Part shown: piece by piece, positions 1 through 5,964 of the stretch
Numbering within the stretch: the first letter of the stretch is position 1
How the letters are laid out: each line of letters begins with the position of its first letter
NCBI GenBank assembly: GCA_002411175.1
Contig: DHRN01000042.1
Span: forward strand, 1 to 6,063
Source of the DNA: Anaerolineaceae bacterium UBA5311
Lineage (GTDB): Bacteria; Chloroflexota; Anaerolineae; Anaerolineales; Anaerolineaceae
Reading direction: 5' to 3'
Length of the DNA: 6,063 bases
Made by a program: the position numbers and the translations under genes
The notes under the pieces: model-generated
The model's database searches: none
The model's input: only the letters and a program-made list of their open reading frames with translations
Told to the model about the DNA's origin: nothing

Positions 1-26
1 GCTCCCCCTTTAAATCTAAACACATG

Positions 27-39
27 CATATTGAGAATT
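27..39 (+). promoter_or_regulatory. Upstream element, left copy of CATATTGAGAATT
   Basis: This 13-mer matches 5965-5977 exactly on the opposite strand. It starts 112 nt before the lipoprotein ATG counted from its last base, and an AAACAC (18-23) lies 3 nt upstream. In both places it sits in noncoding DNA and points toward the downstream gene. A binding site for a shared regulator is an inference; a 13-base match can occur by chance in 6 kb. Confidence 0.3.
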
Positions 40-102
40 GCTGGACAAACACGATACTTTTTCCCAGGAATAGTGAAAAAGGGCAGCCCTCCTACAATAC
101 CT

Positions 103-130
103 TTGGGCATGTTCGGCTACACACTATAAT
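103..130 (+). promoter_or_regulatory. Probable sigma-70-type promoter of the lipoprotein gene
   Basis: A perfect TATAAT lies at 125-130. The best -35 candidate is TTGGGC at 103-108, a 3/6 match to TTGACA with a 16-nt spacer, so the promoter rests mainly on the -10. Transcription would begin near 137, leaving a short leader of about 14 nt that is almost entirely ribosome binding site. The region is AT-rich compared with the neighbouring genes, as expected for a promoter. The exact start is inferred. Confidence 0.6.
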
Positions 131-138
131 TAAATAAA

Positions 139-145
139 AAAGGAG
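139..145 (+). promoter_or_regulatory. Strong Shine-Dalgarno site of the lipoprotein gene
   Basis: AAAGGAG at 139-145 lies 5 nt before the ATG at 151. It is the best ribosome binding site in the window and fixes the start codon of the first gene, suggesting high translation. Confidence 0.75.
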
Positions 146-150
146 ATATC

Positions 151-816
151 ATGAAAAAATCAGGATATCTGTTATTGCTTGGGTTGAGCCTGGTGCTCCT
201 TGTTGGCGCTTGTGCTCCGGTTCCCGAAAGCCCCGATGTGGAAGCTGAACTGCGGGCAACCCTGGTCGCGATGAACGTGGAACAAACGCTCCAGGCACAG
301 CAGATTGAGACGCTCCAAAGCCAACTGGCTGAGCCAACAGCCACTTGTCCGGTTTGCACGACTGAAACTCAGGAAACTCCGGCTGCTTCCGCAACGCCCG
401 TTCCACCAACGGCGACTTTAACGCCAACCAGTCAGCCCACCGGCAGCATTTCCGGGAAGCTCGGCTATCCCTCTTCGCAGATTCCCCCACAGCGGATCGT
501 GGCGATTAACACGGTTACCGGTCATTATTGGTGGCAAAATGCCGTAACCAATCAAACCACCTATCGATTCGAGGAGCTGCCCGTTGGCAATTATTATGTG
601 ATGGCATACCTTATAGAAAACCCTTCCCGTGACCATTATGCCGGTTATTCGGTTTTTGTCACTTGTGGGCTAAGTGTCGGCTGCAGCGATCATAGTTTGA
701 TCAGTGTGGAAATCAAAGCCGGGCAGGAGACCGGCGGAATAGACCCAATCGACTGGTATACCAGCGACCCTGAAGCCTTGGGTTGGCCCCTGGACCCAAC
801 GATTAACTGGAATTAA
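151..816 (+). CDS. Secreted lipoprotein with coiled coil and CnaB/carboxypeptidase-regulatory-like domain
   Basis: This 221-residue protein has a classic lipoprotein signal: KK at 2-3, a Leu-rich core at 7-18 and a lipobox V-G-A-C with the lipidated Cys at 21. It is therefore expected to be anchored on the outer face of the membrane. Residues about 28-60 are charged and Leu/Gln-rich with heptad-like spacing, suggesting a short coiled coil for self-association. A CPVC motif at 66-69 follows, then a Pro/Thr/Ser linker at about 72-97. Residues about 98-193 (G-S-I-S-G-x-L start, then F-E-E-L-P-V-G-N-Y near 140-148) resemble the beta-sandwich 'carboxypeptidase regulatory-like/CnaB' fold used as a binding or spacer module. 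C172 and C178 could form a disulfide. No catalytic motif is visible. The start is fixed by the promoter and ribosome site. The function is unknown; the domain call is from pattern memory. Confidence 0.85.
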   Translation: MKKSGYLLLLGLSLVLLVGACAPVPESPDVEAELRATLVAMNVEQTLQAQQIETLQSQLAEPTATCPVCTTETQETPAASATPVPPTATLTPTSQPTGSISGKLGYPSSQIPPQRIVAINTVTGHYWWQNAVTNQTTYRFEELPVGNYYVMAYLIENPSRDHYAGYSVFVTCGLSVGCSDHSLISVEIKAGQETGGIDPIDWYTSDPEALGWPLDPTINWN

Positions 817-817
817 G

Positions 818-846
818 CAGTCAGGAAAGCCAGGCAACGGTATAAT
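818..846 (+). promoter_or_regulatory. Possible internal promoter before the protease gene
   Basis: A perfect TATAAT at 841-846 lies in the 56-nt gap between the lipoprotein stop and the protease ATG at 873. The -35 region 17 nt upstream (CAGTCA, 818-823) matches TTGACA at only 3 of 6 positions, and there is no TGn extension. Transcription would start near 853. It may let the protease and thioesterase be expressed separately from the first gene, but one hexamer is weak proof. Confidence 0.4.
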
Positions 847-858
847 CAGTCTGATTGC

Positions 859-863
859 GAGGA
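859..863 (+). promoter_or_regulatory. Shine-Dalgarno site that decides the protease start
   Basis: GAGGA at 859-863 lies 9 nt before ATG 873. The frame is also open to a TTG at 855, but that codon has no ribosome site upstream (the preceding bases are the TATAAT element) and would add six polar residues ahead of the signal peptide. ATG 873 is therefore preferred. Confidence 0.6.
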
Positions 864-872
864 CAGCTGTTC

Positions 873-2714
873 ATGCCTTTTGGACTCAAAAACAACCTTT
901 ATAGGTTTATTGCGACCATCATTTTGTTGTCGCTGTTTGCGGCTGCCTGCAGCCCGGGATCTGAGGATGGTAAGCCGCGCGTGCTGAATGTGGAATTAAT
1001 TCAGCCAACCGTCCCGATCAACCAGGGTCACATTTTTGACCTGCAGTTAAAACTAAGCAACCCGGGAATCTATAACGTCCACGTGACACGCGTCACGCTG
1101 CCTGCCGAAGTGATGAACTCCGCGAGATACCTTGGTTCTACACCGCCTCTCACCCTGAACCAAAACCAGGCAGGCGAAGGGCTGATCGAGATGGATTTAA
1201 CCATCGCGCCGACCGGGTTGGAAACCTTCGTCTTTCGCTTTGAAGCAAGCCAGACCGGGTCCCTGAGGGGGCAAGGCAAGGTGAGCACTGATGAACAGGA
1301 TTACCCGTTCCAGGTCGATACAGCTGTCGCTGGGGTCAACCCGGAAGGCTGGCAGCCCGGGCTCTCTCCAGAGGTTACGCCAGGCGCGTTGGGTCCAATT
1401 CCCTGGCAGGCTGTCGTCCAGATCGAAGCGATTGTAGATGTGGATGGAAGGCGGCAGACCGGCTGGACCGGCTCCGGGACGATCATCAGTCCCGATGGAT
1501 TGGTCCTGACCAACGCGCATGTGGTTTTATCAGACCGCTTTTATAATGTCGTAGACCTGGTTGTCTCCCTGACGGTGGCACAGGATTCACCGCCGGTAGC
1601 GAGTTATTATGCCAGCATCGTCCAGGCTGATGCCGCTCTTGATATCGCCTTGATCAAGCCCTACCAGGATATTAACGGACACCCACTCAATTACAACCTG
1701 CTTGACCTGCCGTTTGTCCCCCTGGGGGATTCGGACCAATTAGACCTGGGTGAATCGTTGGCAATTCTTGGATATCCCGGAATCGGAGGGGAAACGATCA
1801 CGCTCACCCGCGGAGAGGTAAGCGGCTTCACCGCGGAAGCCGCTTATGGGAACCGGGCATACATCAAAACCAGCGCGACCATTGCGGGGGGAAACAGCGG
1901 GGGATTGGCAGTGAACGAACAGGGCGAGCTGGTCGGCGTGCCTACGGCGGTAGGTTCGGGAGATTTAGGGGTCGATGTGGTCGATTGCCGGGCGTTGATT
2001 GATACAAACCGCGATGGCTATGTCGACGATCAGGACAGCTGTGTTCCAACCGGCGGCTTTATCAATGCGCTGCGACCAATCAACCTGGCATTGGGTCTCA
2101 TCGAAGCAGCTCGCAAGGGTGAAGTGAGCATCCGCACTGGTATCACCAGCGGAGAGTCTTTTGAACCAGCAGGGCAAGTAATCTACGAAGACGATTTTTC
2201 CACGCCAACAAGCGGCTGGAAGCACATTGAGACTGAAAAAGGAACTGCCGGTTACGAGAACGGTGAATATGCCATCACCGTCACCGATTCGATGTTTTAC
2301 CTGATTTCAGACCGGGAATTTGCCTACGACCCTATCGGTATCGAAGCAGATGCGCGCGTGGTTCAACCGGCTGGTGATGCCGATTTTGGTTTTGTCTGCG
2401 GCTATGATGGCGGGGATTATTTCTACGTCCTTGAGATTAGTGAAGATGGTTACTATTCGATTTGGAAACAAGCAGGTGAGGAGCTCACCTTCCTGGTAGA
2501 ATGGACCTATTCTCAGGAGGTTGCAGCCGGCGGCGTCATGCGCCTTGGCGCGCACTGCGGAAGCGATCAGCTCATCCTCGCTTTGAATGGAAAAGTGCTT
2601 GCCAGCGTGTTTGACCCGGAGTTTCGATCTGGTAACATTGGTATCATGGCGGGGACCTTTGACCTGCCTGGAATTAAAGTAGCTTTTGATAACCTGAAAA
2701 TAATACTTCCGTGA
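873..2714 (+). CDS. Lipoprotein trypsin-like (HtrA/S1C-type) serine protease with calcium-loop insert and C-terminal concanavalin-like domain
   Basis: The 613-residue product is predicted to be an exported, membrane-anchored protease. Residues 1-26 are a lipoprotein signal ending A-A-A-C (C26). Residues about 37-150 look like an extracellular beta-sandwich. The chymotrypsin-fold protease covers about 175-410: His216 in T-N-A-H-V-V, Asp257 in L-D-I-A-L-I and Ser342 in G-G-N-S-G-G form the expected triad, so it should be active. Between the strand after Ser342 and the G-F-I-N-A-L-R-P-I-N segment there is an insert bounded by C372 and C390. It contains D377-x-N-x-D-G-x-V-D-D-x-D388, a calcium loop of EF-hand/thrombospondin-3/dockerin type. 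Residues about 436-613 open with E-D-D-F-S-T-P and resemble a LamG/concanavalin-like binding module. There is no PDZ domain, unlike DegP. It is followed after 11 nt by the thioesterase gene. The substrate is unknown; probable roles are envelope quality control or processing of surface-bound polymer or protein. Confidence 0.9.
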   Translation: MPFGLKNNLYRFIATIILLSLFAAACSPGSEDGKPRVLNVELIQPTVPINQGHIFDLQLKLSNPGIYNVHVTRVTLPAEVMNSARYLGSTPPLTLNQNQAGEGLIEMDLTIAPTGLETFVFRFEASQTGSLRGQGKVSTDEQDYPFQVDTAVAGVNPEGWQPGLSPEVTPGALGPIPWQAVVQIEAIVDVDGRRQTGWTGSGTIISPDGLVLTNAHVVLSDRFYNVVDLVVSLTVAQDSPPVASYYASIVQADAALDIALIKPYQDINGHPLNYNLLDLPFVPLGDSDQLDLGESLAILGYPGIGGETITLTRGEVSGFTAEAAYGNRAYIKTSATIAGGNSGGLAVNEQGELVGVPTAVGSGDLGVDVVDCRALIDTNRDGYVDDQDSCVPTGGFINALRPINLALGLIEAARKGEVSIRTGITSGESFEPAGQVIYEDDFSTPTSGWKHIETEKGTAGYENGEYAITVTDSMFYLISDREFAYDPIGIEADARVVQPAGDADFGFVCGYDGGDYFYVLEISEDGYYSIWKQAGEELTFLVEWTYSQEVAAGGVMRLGAHCGSDQLILALNGKVLASVFDPEFRSGNIGIMAGTFDLPGIKVAFDNLKIILP

Positions 2715-2725
2715 GGTGGAATTAA

Positions 2726-3136
2726 ATGAAAATGCAAACGTTGACGATTCATCACCTGGTGAAAGGTGAGGATCTGAATCATCACAACACACTCTATGCC
2801 GGGCGTGGGGCAGAGTGGCTTGTGGAGGCTGGCTTCATCGCGGCGTCCAACCTGGTCCCTCCCCAATATGTGCTCTGTCTGAAAATCCACGGCATGACCT
2901 TCAGCCGTCCGGTTGACCCGGGAGAAGTGATCAGATTTGATTCCAGAATCGTCCTAACCGGGCGCTCGCGGTTGGTTGCCTATATCAAGGCGACCACAAA
3001 GGGAGAACAGACCGTGGATGGCTTTATCACATTTGTTTATATCGATGATCACGGCAAATCCCGACCGCATGGAATCACGATCGAGGCGGAAACTGCTGAA
3101 GAAATCGAACTTCAGGAGCGTGCGAGACAGCTTTAG
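2726..3136 (+). CDS. Hotdog-fold acyl-CoA thioesterase-like protein
   Basis: This 136-residue cytoplasmic protein has the size and layout of a single-hotdog acyl-CoA thioesterase (YciA/BFIT-like), enzymes that hydrolyse acyl-CoA to free acid and CoA. Residues 16-34 (D-L-N-H-H-N-T-L-Y-A-G...E-W-L-V-E) match the family's N-terminal motif and the start of the central helix, which runs to about 44. Strands follow with the typical P-V-x-P-G-E at 62-67 and a long strand near 75-91. In the common G-G-R-L-x-E-W-x-D pattern the Asp position is V33 here, with E34 next to it, so the catalytic acid may be shifted or the activity altered. A ribosome site GAGGTGGA (2713-2720) overlaps the protease stop and lies 5 nt before ATG 2726; a second in-frame ATG at 2732 is less well spaced. 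The gene is probably co-transcribed with the protease. Acyl substrate unknown. Confidence 0.75.
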   Translation: MKMQTLTIHHLVKGEDLNHHNTLYAGRGAEWLVEAGFIAASNLVPPQYVLCLKIHGMTFSRPVDPGEVIRFDSRIVLTGRSRLVAYIKATTKGEQTVDGFITFVYIDDHGKSRPHGITIEAETAEEIELQERARQL

Positions 3137-3183
3137 TTAAATGCTGATCGCTGATGGGGAAAAAGATTAAGCCTTTAGGCAAT

Positions 3184-3219
3184 ACACTTGCAGAGTAAGC
3201 TGCGTGTCGTGTCTTTTTT
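3184..3219 (+). terminator. Candidate terminator hairpin after the thioesterase gene
   Basis: ACAC at 3184-3187 and GCAG at 3190-3193 can pair with CTGC (3200-3203) and GTGT (3204-3207), giving an 8-bp stem with a TT bulge and a 6-nt loop. Six T residues follow at 3214-3219, but six bases separate stem and T-run, so termination would be inefficient or need another fold. The position 48 nt past the stop in a convergent gap fits. Confidence 0.35.
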
Positions 3220-3232
3220 CAGGATGATAATA

Positions 3233-3248
3233 TCCCTGATAGCAGGGA
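3233..3248. other. Perfect small hairpin in the convergent spacer
   Basis: TCCCTG (3233-3238) and CAGGGA (3243-3248) form a perfect 6-bp stem with loop ATAG. There is no T-run directly after it on either strand. It lies 37 nt past the permease stop on the minus strand. It may protect transcript 3' ends from both sides, but its role is inferred. Confidence 0.3.
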
Positions 3249-3284
3249 ACTGATCGCCTGTTTCAACCCCGGAAGCCGGCAAAC

Positions 3285-4943
3285 TTAACTCATGAAAAGC
3301 GTGGGTTTTTTCTCCACTGAATAACGTGCCACCTGGTGTTCAAAACTAATCCAACTGACCCAGGCAAAAAACAGGGCTGAGAGCGTTCCGATAGCAAAGT
3401 TGAATATCCCCAATGGTATTAAAAGCAACATCAGGGGCAAAATCAGGAACAGAATCGCCATTACCAAACCACGCAGACCGAAATTCTGCACATTCCCGGC
3501 TGCCAGTAATTCGACCTGATTTTTCCTGAGCAAATCATGCCCCAGCTGCAACTGAGCGTTGAACAACCCCACCAGGACAATCGGAATGAACTGCCAGGAC
3601 CCGGTTTTGAAGAACAGCTGTCCAACCAGCAGACCCAGCAATGCTGCTGCCATGTGGGGTAATGCCGGCAGGAGCAGATCGATTACGCTCCATTTTTTGA
3701 TCGGGACCGGGATTTGACGGGTGAGCGACCAGAGCGAGAGGTCCCGCTTGAACAGCTCGGTGGAATTGCCGCTTAGCAGCCAGATCCAGCTCGCCAAACC
3801 CAACCAGGCAAGAGGCGTGTTGCCGGCGTAACTGAAAGAAAGCATAAACAGGAAGCTGACCAGGTAATGCCACAGGTCTCCAAGTCCAAAATTGCGCCGT
3901 GTCACCAGGAGGGCTTTCCAGGCGAAGGCTTTTTCGTTTTGCCAATCGGGAGTAAACTGCCTCCTTCCGGTCAGACCCAGCCGTTCTTTTTGCCGCAGAG
4001 TTTTAAGTGCGTCAAGCTGCCCAAATTTGCGATAGGCTGTGACCAAAGCGGCAGTTTCTGTCTCGCTGGCAGCTTTGGATGGGCTGAAATTTTTAGAAAC
4101 CAGCCAGATCAGACTGGCTGCAAGAAGCGCAAACACTCCACCGATTAAAAATGTTACCCCAAAACCATAGTTTCCTGCCCCGAAAAAGGACAGGAGGATA
4201 TTGCTCACAAGAATATTGAAAGGCTGCAAAATCGGATACGAACCTGAAAAGTATGCTGAAGAGAGGAAAGAAAAAGCCGAAAGCAGCAGCAGGATCGCGA
4301 AGATGATTGAAGGCAGCCAGGCGATAAGTTTGCCGCGATGGTTCATGGCAAAGATGCCGGCTGCCCATGAAAGCAAAAATGCGCCCAAATGGAAAGGAGC
4401 GGCGAGCAAGACCACGCGTAAACCATACCAGACGTAAACGAAGAAATACTGGCTGATTTTGTCGGGTGGGAAGGCGATTTCTCCGAGCGTGAAGCCCAGC
4501 ATCAGGCAAATAAGGATGAAAAGCAGAAAATTTTGTGCCCAGGGGGTAAAAACCCAACGAAAAACCAGGGGGCGGGGAGGGACAGGCTGCTGACAGAGTA
4601 AAAAACGCTGTTCGTCTGTGAAAATCAACGGGGAGCGTTTGCTGGCTGAGAGGAGGGTGTTCAGGGCAAGTACTAAAAACGAAAGCAAAAGGGCACTTGC
4701 CATGATGGTTTCCGGAGGAATCGGACCTGTAATCGGGAAATATTTCAACAGGAACGTGGCTGCGTAGACCAGCGTGATGAAAACCCAGATCGTGAAGAAA
4801 ATGATCAGATAAACCAGGTAGATTCGGTTGGAAAACGTGCGCTCCTCGGGGTCGTAGTTTACTATCGACAGCCAGTAGCGCAGGTCGGATTTTTCCTGCC
4901 TGCCGCGGAGGAAATTGATCGCTTGCCGGGCTTGCTTGCTCAT
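3285..4943 (-). CDS. Polytopic ABC exporter permease (EcsB/'putative ABC exporter'-like)
   Basis: The 552-residue product is an integral membrane protein with about 12-13 hydrophobic segments: near 43-66, 79-100, 136-156, 164-198 (probably two), 206-232, 240-256, 262-284, 357-373, 377-391, 422-445, 450-466, 489-511 and 513-533. A polar cytoplasmic stretch at about 285-356 splits the protein into two halves and includes a W-K-x-L-L-V-T-R-R-N motif near 342-351. This recalls the putative ABC-exporter/EcsB type, where such a loop precedes the second membrane block. No ATPase motif is present, so it must pair with the adjacent ATPase. The ATG overlaps the ATPase stop by 4 nt (ATGA at 4943-4940); the only upstream ribosome-like sequence is AGGCGG two bases away, so translation is probably coupled. 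The substrate cannot be read from sequence. Family assignment is by general resemblance. Confidence 0.8.
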   Translation of the reverse strand: MSKQARQAINFLRGRQEKSDLRYWLSIVNYDPEERTFSNRIYLVYLIIFFTIWVFITLVYAATFLLKYFPITGPIPPETIMASALLLSFLVLALNTLLSASKRSPLIFTDEQRFLLCQQPVPPRPLVFRWVFTPWAQNFLLFILICLMLGFTLGEIAFPPDKISQYFFVYVWYGLRVVLLAAPFHLGAFLLSWAAGIFAMNHRGKLIAWLPSIIFAILLLLSAFSFLSSAYFSGSYPILQPFNILVSNILLSFFGAGNYGFGVTFLIGGVFALLAASLIWLVSKNFSPSKAASETETAALVTAYRKFGQLDALKTLRQKERLGLTGRRQFTPDWQNEKAFAWKALLVTRRNFGLGDLWHYLVSFLFMLSFSYAGNTPLAWLGLASWIWLLSGNSTELFKRDLSLWSLTRQIPVPIKKWSVIDLLLPALPHMAAALLGLLVGQLFFKTGSWQFIPIVLVGLFNAQLQLGHDLLRKNQVELLAAGNVQNFGLRGLVMAILFLILPLMLLLIPLGIFNFAIGTLSALFFAWVSWISFEHQVARYSVEKKPTLFMS

Positions 4944-5644
4944 CGCCGCCTGTTTGCTACCGGAATTGAGCCGACACGACCTTCTGAAAGAACGATTTTT
5001 CGGTCAGCCAGGCGATCTGCCAGGGTGGCGTCATGCGAGCTGAGCAAAATCGCGCTGCCTTCGCTTTTGCGCCGCTGCAGTTCCTCGGTGAGCAGCTGCG
5101 TGCCCTCCTGGTCCAGGGCGGAAGTGGGCTCATCCAGGAGTAAGACACTGGAAGGTCGGATCAGACCGAGCAAAAGACCCAATTTCAGGCGCATCCCCCG
5201 GGAAAACCGGTGAGGGAAGTGATCGCGGACGTGCCAGAGGTTGAAATCGCGCAGCAATTTTTCTGCTCGCTGCTCGAAGCCTTCCAGCGATTCGTTGGCA
5301 GCGGCAATGAAACGCAGGTGCTCCCATGCGGTCAGCTCGAGGAAAAACCGCGGTACATCCGGAACGAAGACAAGCTGCTTGCGCGCCTGGAGTTCCTCCT
5401 GCCGCATGTCAAAACCAGCCACTTTCACCTCGCCGCTGCTGGGCGGGATCAGATAACTGATGCAATTGAGCAGGGTTGTTTTCCCCGAACCGTTGTGACC
5501 CTGTAAAACGACCATCTCCCCTGCGGCGATAGTCAAATCGAGCGGATGCAGTGCCTGGAATTCTTTGAACTTTTTGCCCAGGTTGATGGTTTGCAGGGCA
5601 GGCACGGTTGAGGCATTTTCGGCAGTAGGTGTCACAGAATTCAT
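4940..5644 (-). CDS. ABC transporter ATP-binding protein (EcsA/YtrB-like)
   Basis: This 234-residue protein is a complete single nucleotide-binding domain: Walker A G-H-N-G-S-G-K-T at 49-56, signature F-S-R-G-M at 147-151, Walker B L-L-L-D-E-P at 168-173, D-loop S-A-L-D at 175-178 and switch His204 in S-S-H-D. The usual Q-loop Gln is replaced by P95-D96 (V-P-D-V-P), and S-R-G-M replaces the common S-G-G-Q; both variants are familiar in EcsA/YtrB-type exporters, so they suggest subfamily rather than decay. It would power the permease encoded just downstream with a 4-nt overlap. Its ATG lies 2 nt after the stop of the small membrane protein and has no clear ribosome site of its own, implying reinitiation after that gene. 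Export rather than import is likely because no substrate-binding protein is nearby. Confidence 0.92.
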   Translation of the reverse strand: MNSVTPTAENASTVPALQTINLGKKFKEFQALHPLDLTIAAGEMVVLQGHNGSGKTTLLNCISYLIPPSSGEVKVAGFDMRQEELQARKQLVFVPDVPRFFLELTAWEHLRFIAAANESLEGFEQRAEKLLRDFNLWHVRDHFPHRFSRGMRLKLGLLLGLIRPSSVLLLDEPTSALDQEGTQLLTEELQRRKSEGSAILLSSHDATLADRLADRKIVLSEGRVGSIPVANRRR

Positions 5645-5646
5645 GG

Positions 5647-5865
5647 TCAGGAGATGCTTTCTGGCGTGATTAATGGAAATGGAGTGGGGTTGACCGCTTG
5701 CCCTCCAGCAAGTTCGGGTACAGAGACATTGAAAGCTCGGTTGGGGGTAAAGATGCCGACGATATTAAAGTTGGGGATGCTTTCCAGACTCACCATCACA
5801 AAGGTAAAAGCGATCAGCGCGCCTGTCCAGGCAGAAAACGGGTTACCCGGGAAAATTTGCTCCAT
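5647..5865 (-). CDS. Small single-pass membrane protein leading the ABC operon
   Basis: The 72-residue product is not recognised. Residues about 12-30 (A-W-T-G-A-L-I-A-F-T-F-V-M-V...) form one plausible membrane segment, followed by a Pro/Asn-rich, weakly charged tail. Three features argue that it is a real gene: TGA is separated from the ATPase ATG by only CC, an extended -10 element stands exactly upstream of its ATG, and codons favour C-ending forms (ATC, GTC, CCC, AAC) as in the neighbours. An in-frame TAG four codons upstream rules out a longer form. It may be an accessory subunit or assembly factor of the transporter, or may serve as a leader whose translation feeds the ATPase. An opposite-strand frame of similar size (5654-5878) lacks a usable ribosome site spacing and is less credible. 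Confidence 0.6.
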   Translation of the reverse strand: MEQIFPGNPFSAWTGALIAFTFVMVSLESIPNFNIVGIFTPNRAFNVSVPELAGGQAVNPTPFPLITPESIS

Positions 5866-5871
5866 GCGGAT

Positions 5872-5880
5872 ATTCTAACA
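5872..5880 (-). promoter_or_regulatory. Extended -10 promoter, probably leaderless, for the ABC operon
   Basis: Read on the minus strand, 5880-5872 is TGTTAGAAT: a TGn extension plus TAGAAT, a 5/6 match to TATAAT. No good -35 is seen, which extended -10 promoters tolerate. Only six bases (ATCCGC) separate the hexamer from ATG 5865, so transcription would begin at or beside the start codon. No Shine-Dalgarno sequence is present, which agrees with a leaderless message. The start site itself is inferred. Confidence 0.5.
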
Positions 5881-5931
5881 TAAGGGCACATCATGGTTGC
5901 GCCTATACCGCCGTGTAAATGAGCAAAAACC

Positions 5932-5948
5932 ATAGTGTGTTTTACTAT
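5932..5948. promoter_or_regulatory. Operator-like inverted repeat ATAGT-N7-ACTAT
   Basis: ATAGT at 5932-5936 and ACTAT at 5944-5948 are inverted 5-bp arms around seven bases, about 55 nt upstream of the predicted -10 of the ABC operon. On the minus strand part of it reads ACACACTAT, which also occurs at 119-127 over the -10 of the lipoprotein promoter. The arms are short, so a role as a repressor or activator site is speculative. Confidence 0.22.
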
Positions 5949-5964
5949 TGAAAACTTGCGCGGT

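Noticed and set aside
57..81. CTTTTTC/GAAAAAG inverted repeat with an 11-nt loop, and nearby AGGG-CTG-CCCT followed by TTTTT on the minus strand, as terminators.
   Set aside because: The stems are A/T-only or four base pairs long, and no minus-strand gene ends here. It could be the terminator of an unseen upstream gene, but support is too thin.
1..129. Open plus-strand frame from the left edge to TAA at 127-129 (about 42 codons), possible C-terminus of an upstream gene.
   Set aside because: A frame of this length is not rare by chance, the translation resembles no known protein end, and it runs through the promoter and the 13-mer in AT-rich DNA.
855..872. TTG at 855 as the protease start.
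   Set aside because: It has no ribosome binding site, whereas ATG 873 has GAGGA nine bases upstream and gives a cleaner lipoprotein signal.
2307..2792. 161-codon minus-strand frame across the protease-thioesterase junction, and other long antisense frames such as 149-490 and 4093-4557.
   Set aside because: They are antisense to genes with clear domains and motifs, have no recognisable domain, and look like by-products of codon bias.
5654..5878. 74-codon plus-strand frame opposite the small membrane protein.
   Set aside because: Its AGGAG abuts the ATG with no spacing, the protein has no recognisable feature, and the minus-strand frame has promoter geometry and operon coupling.
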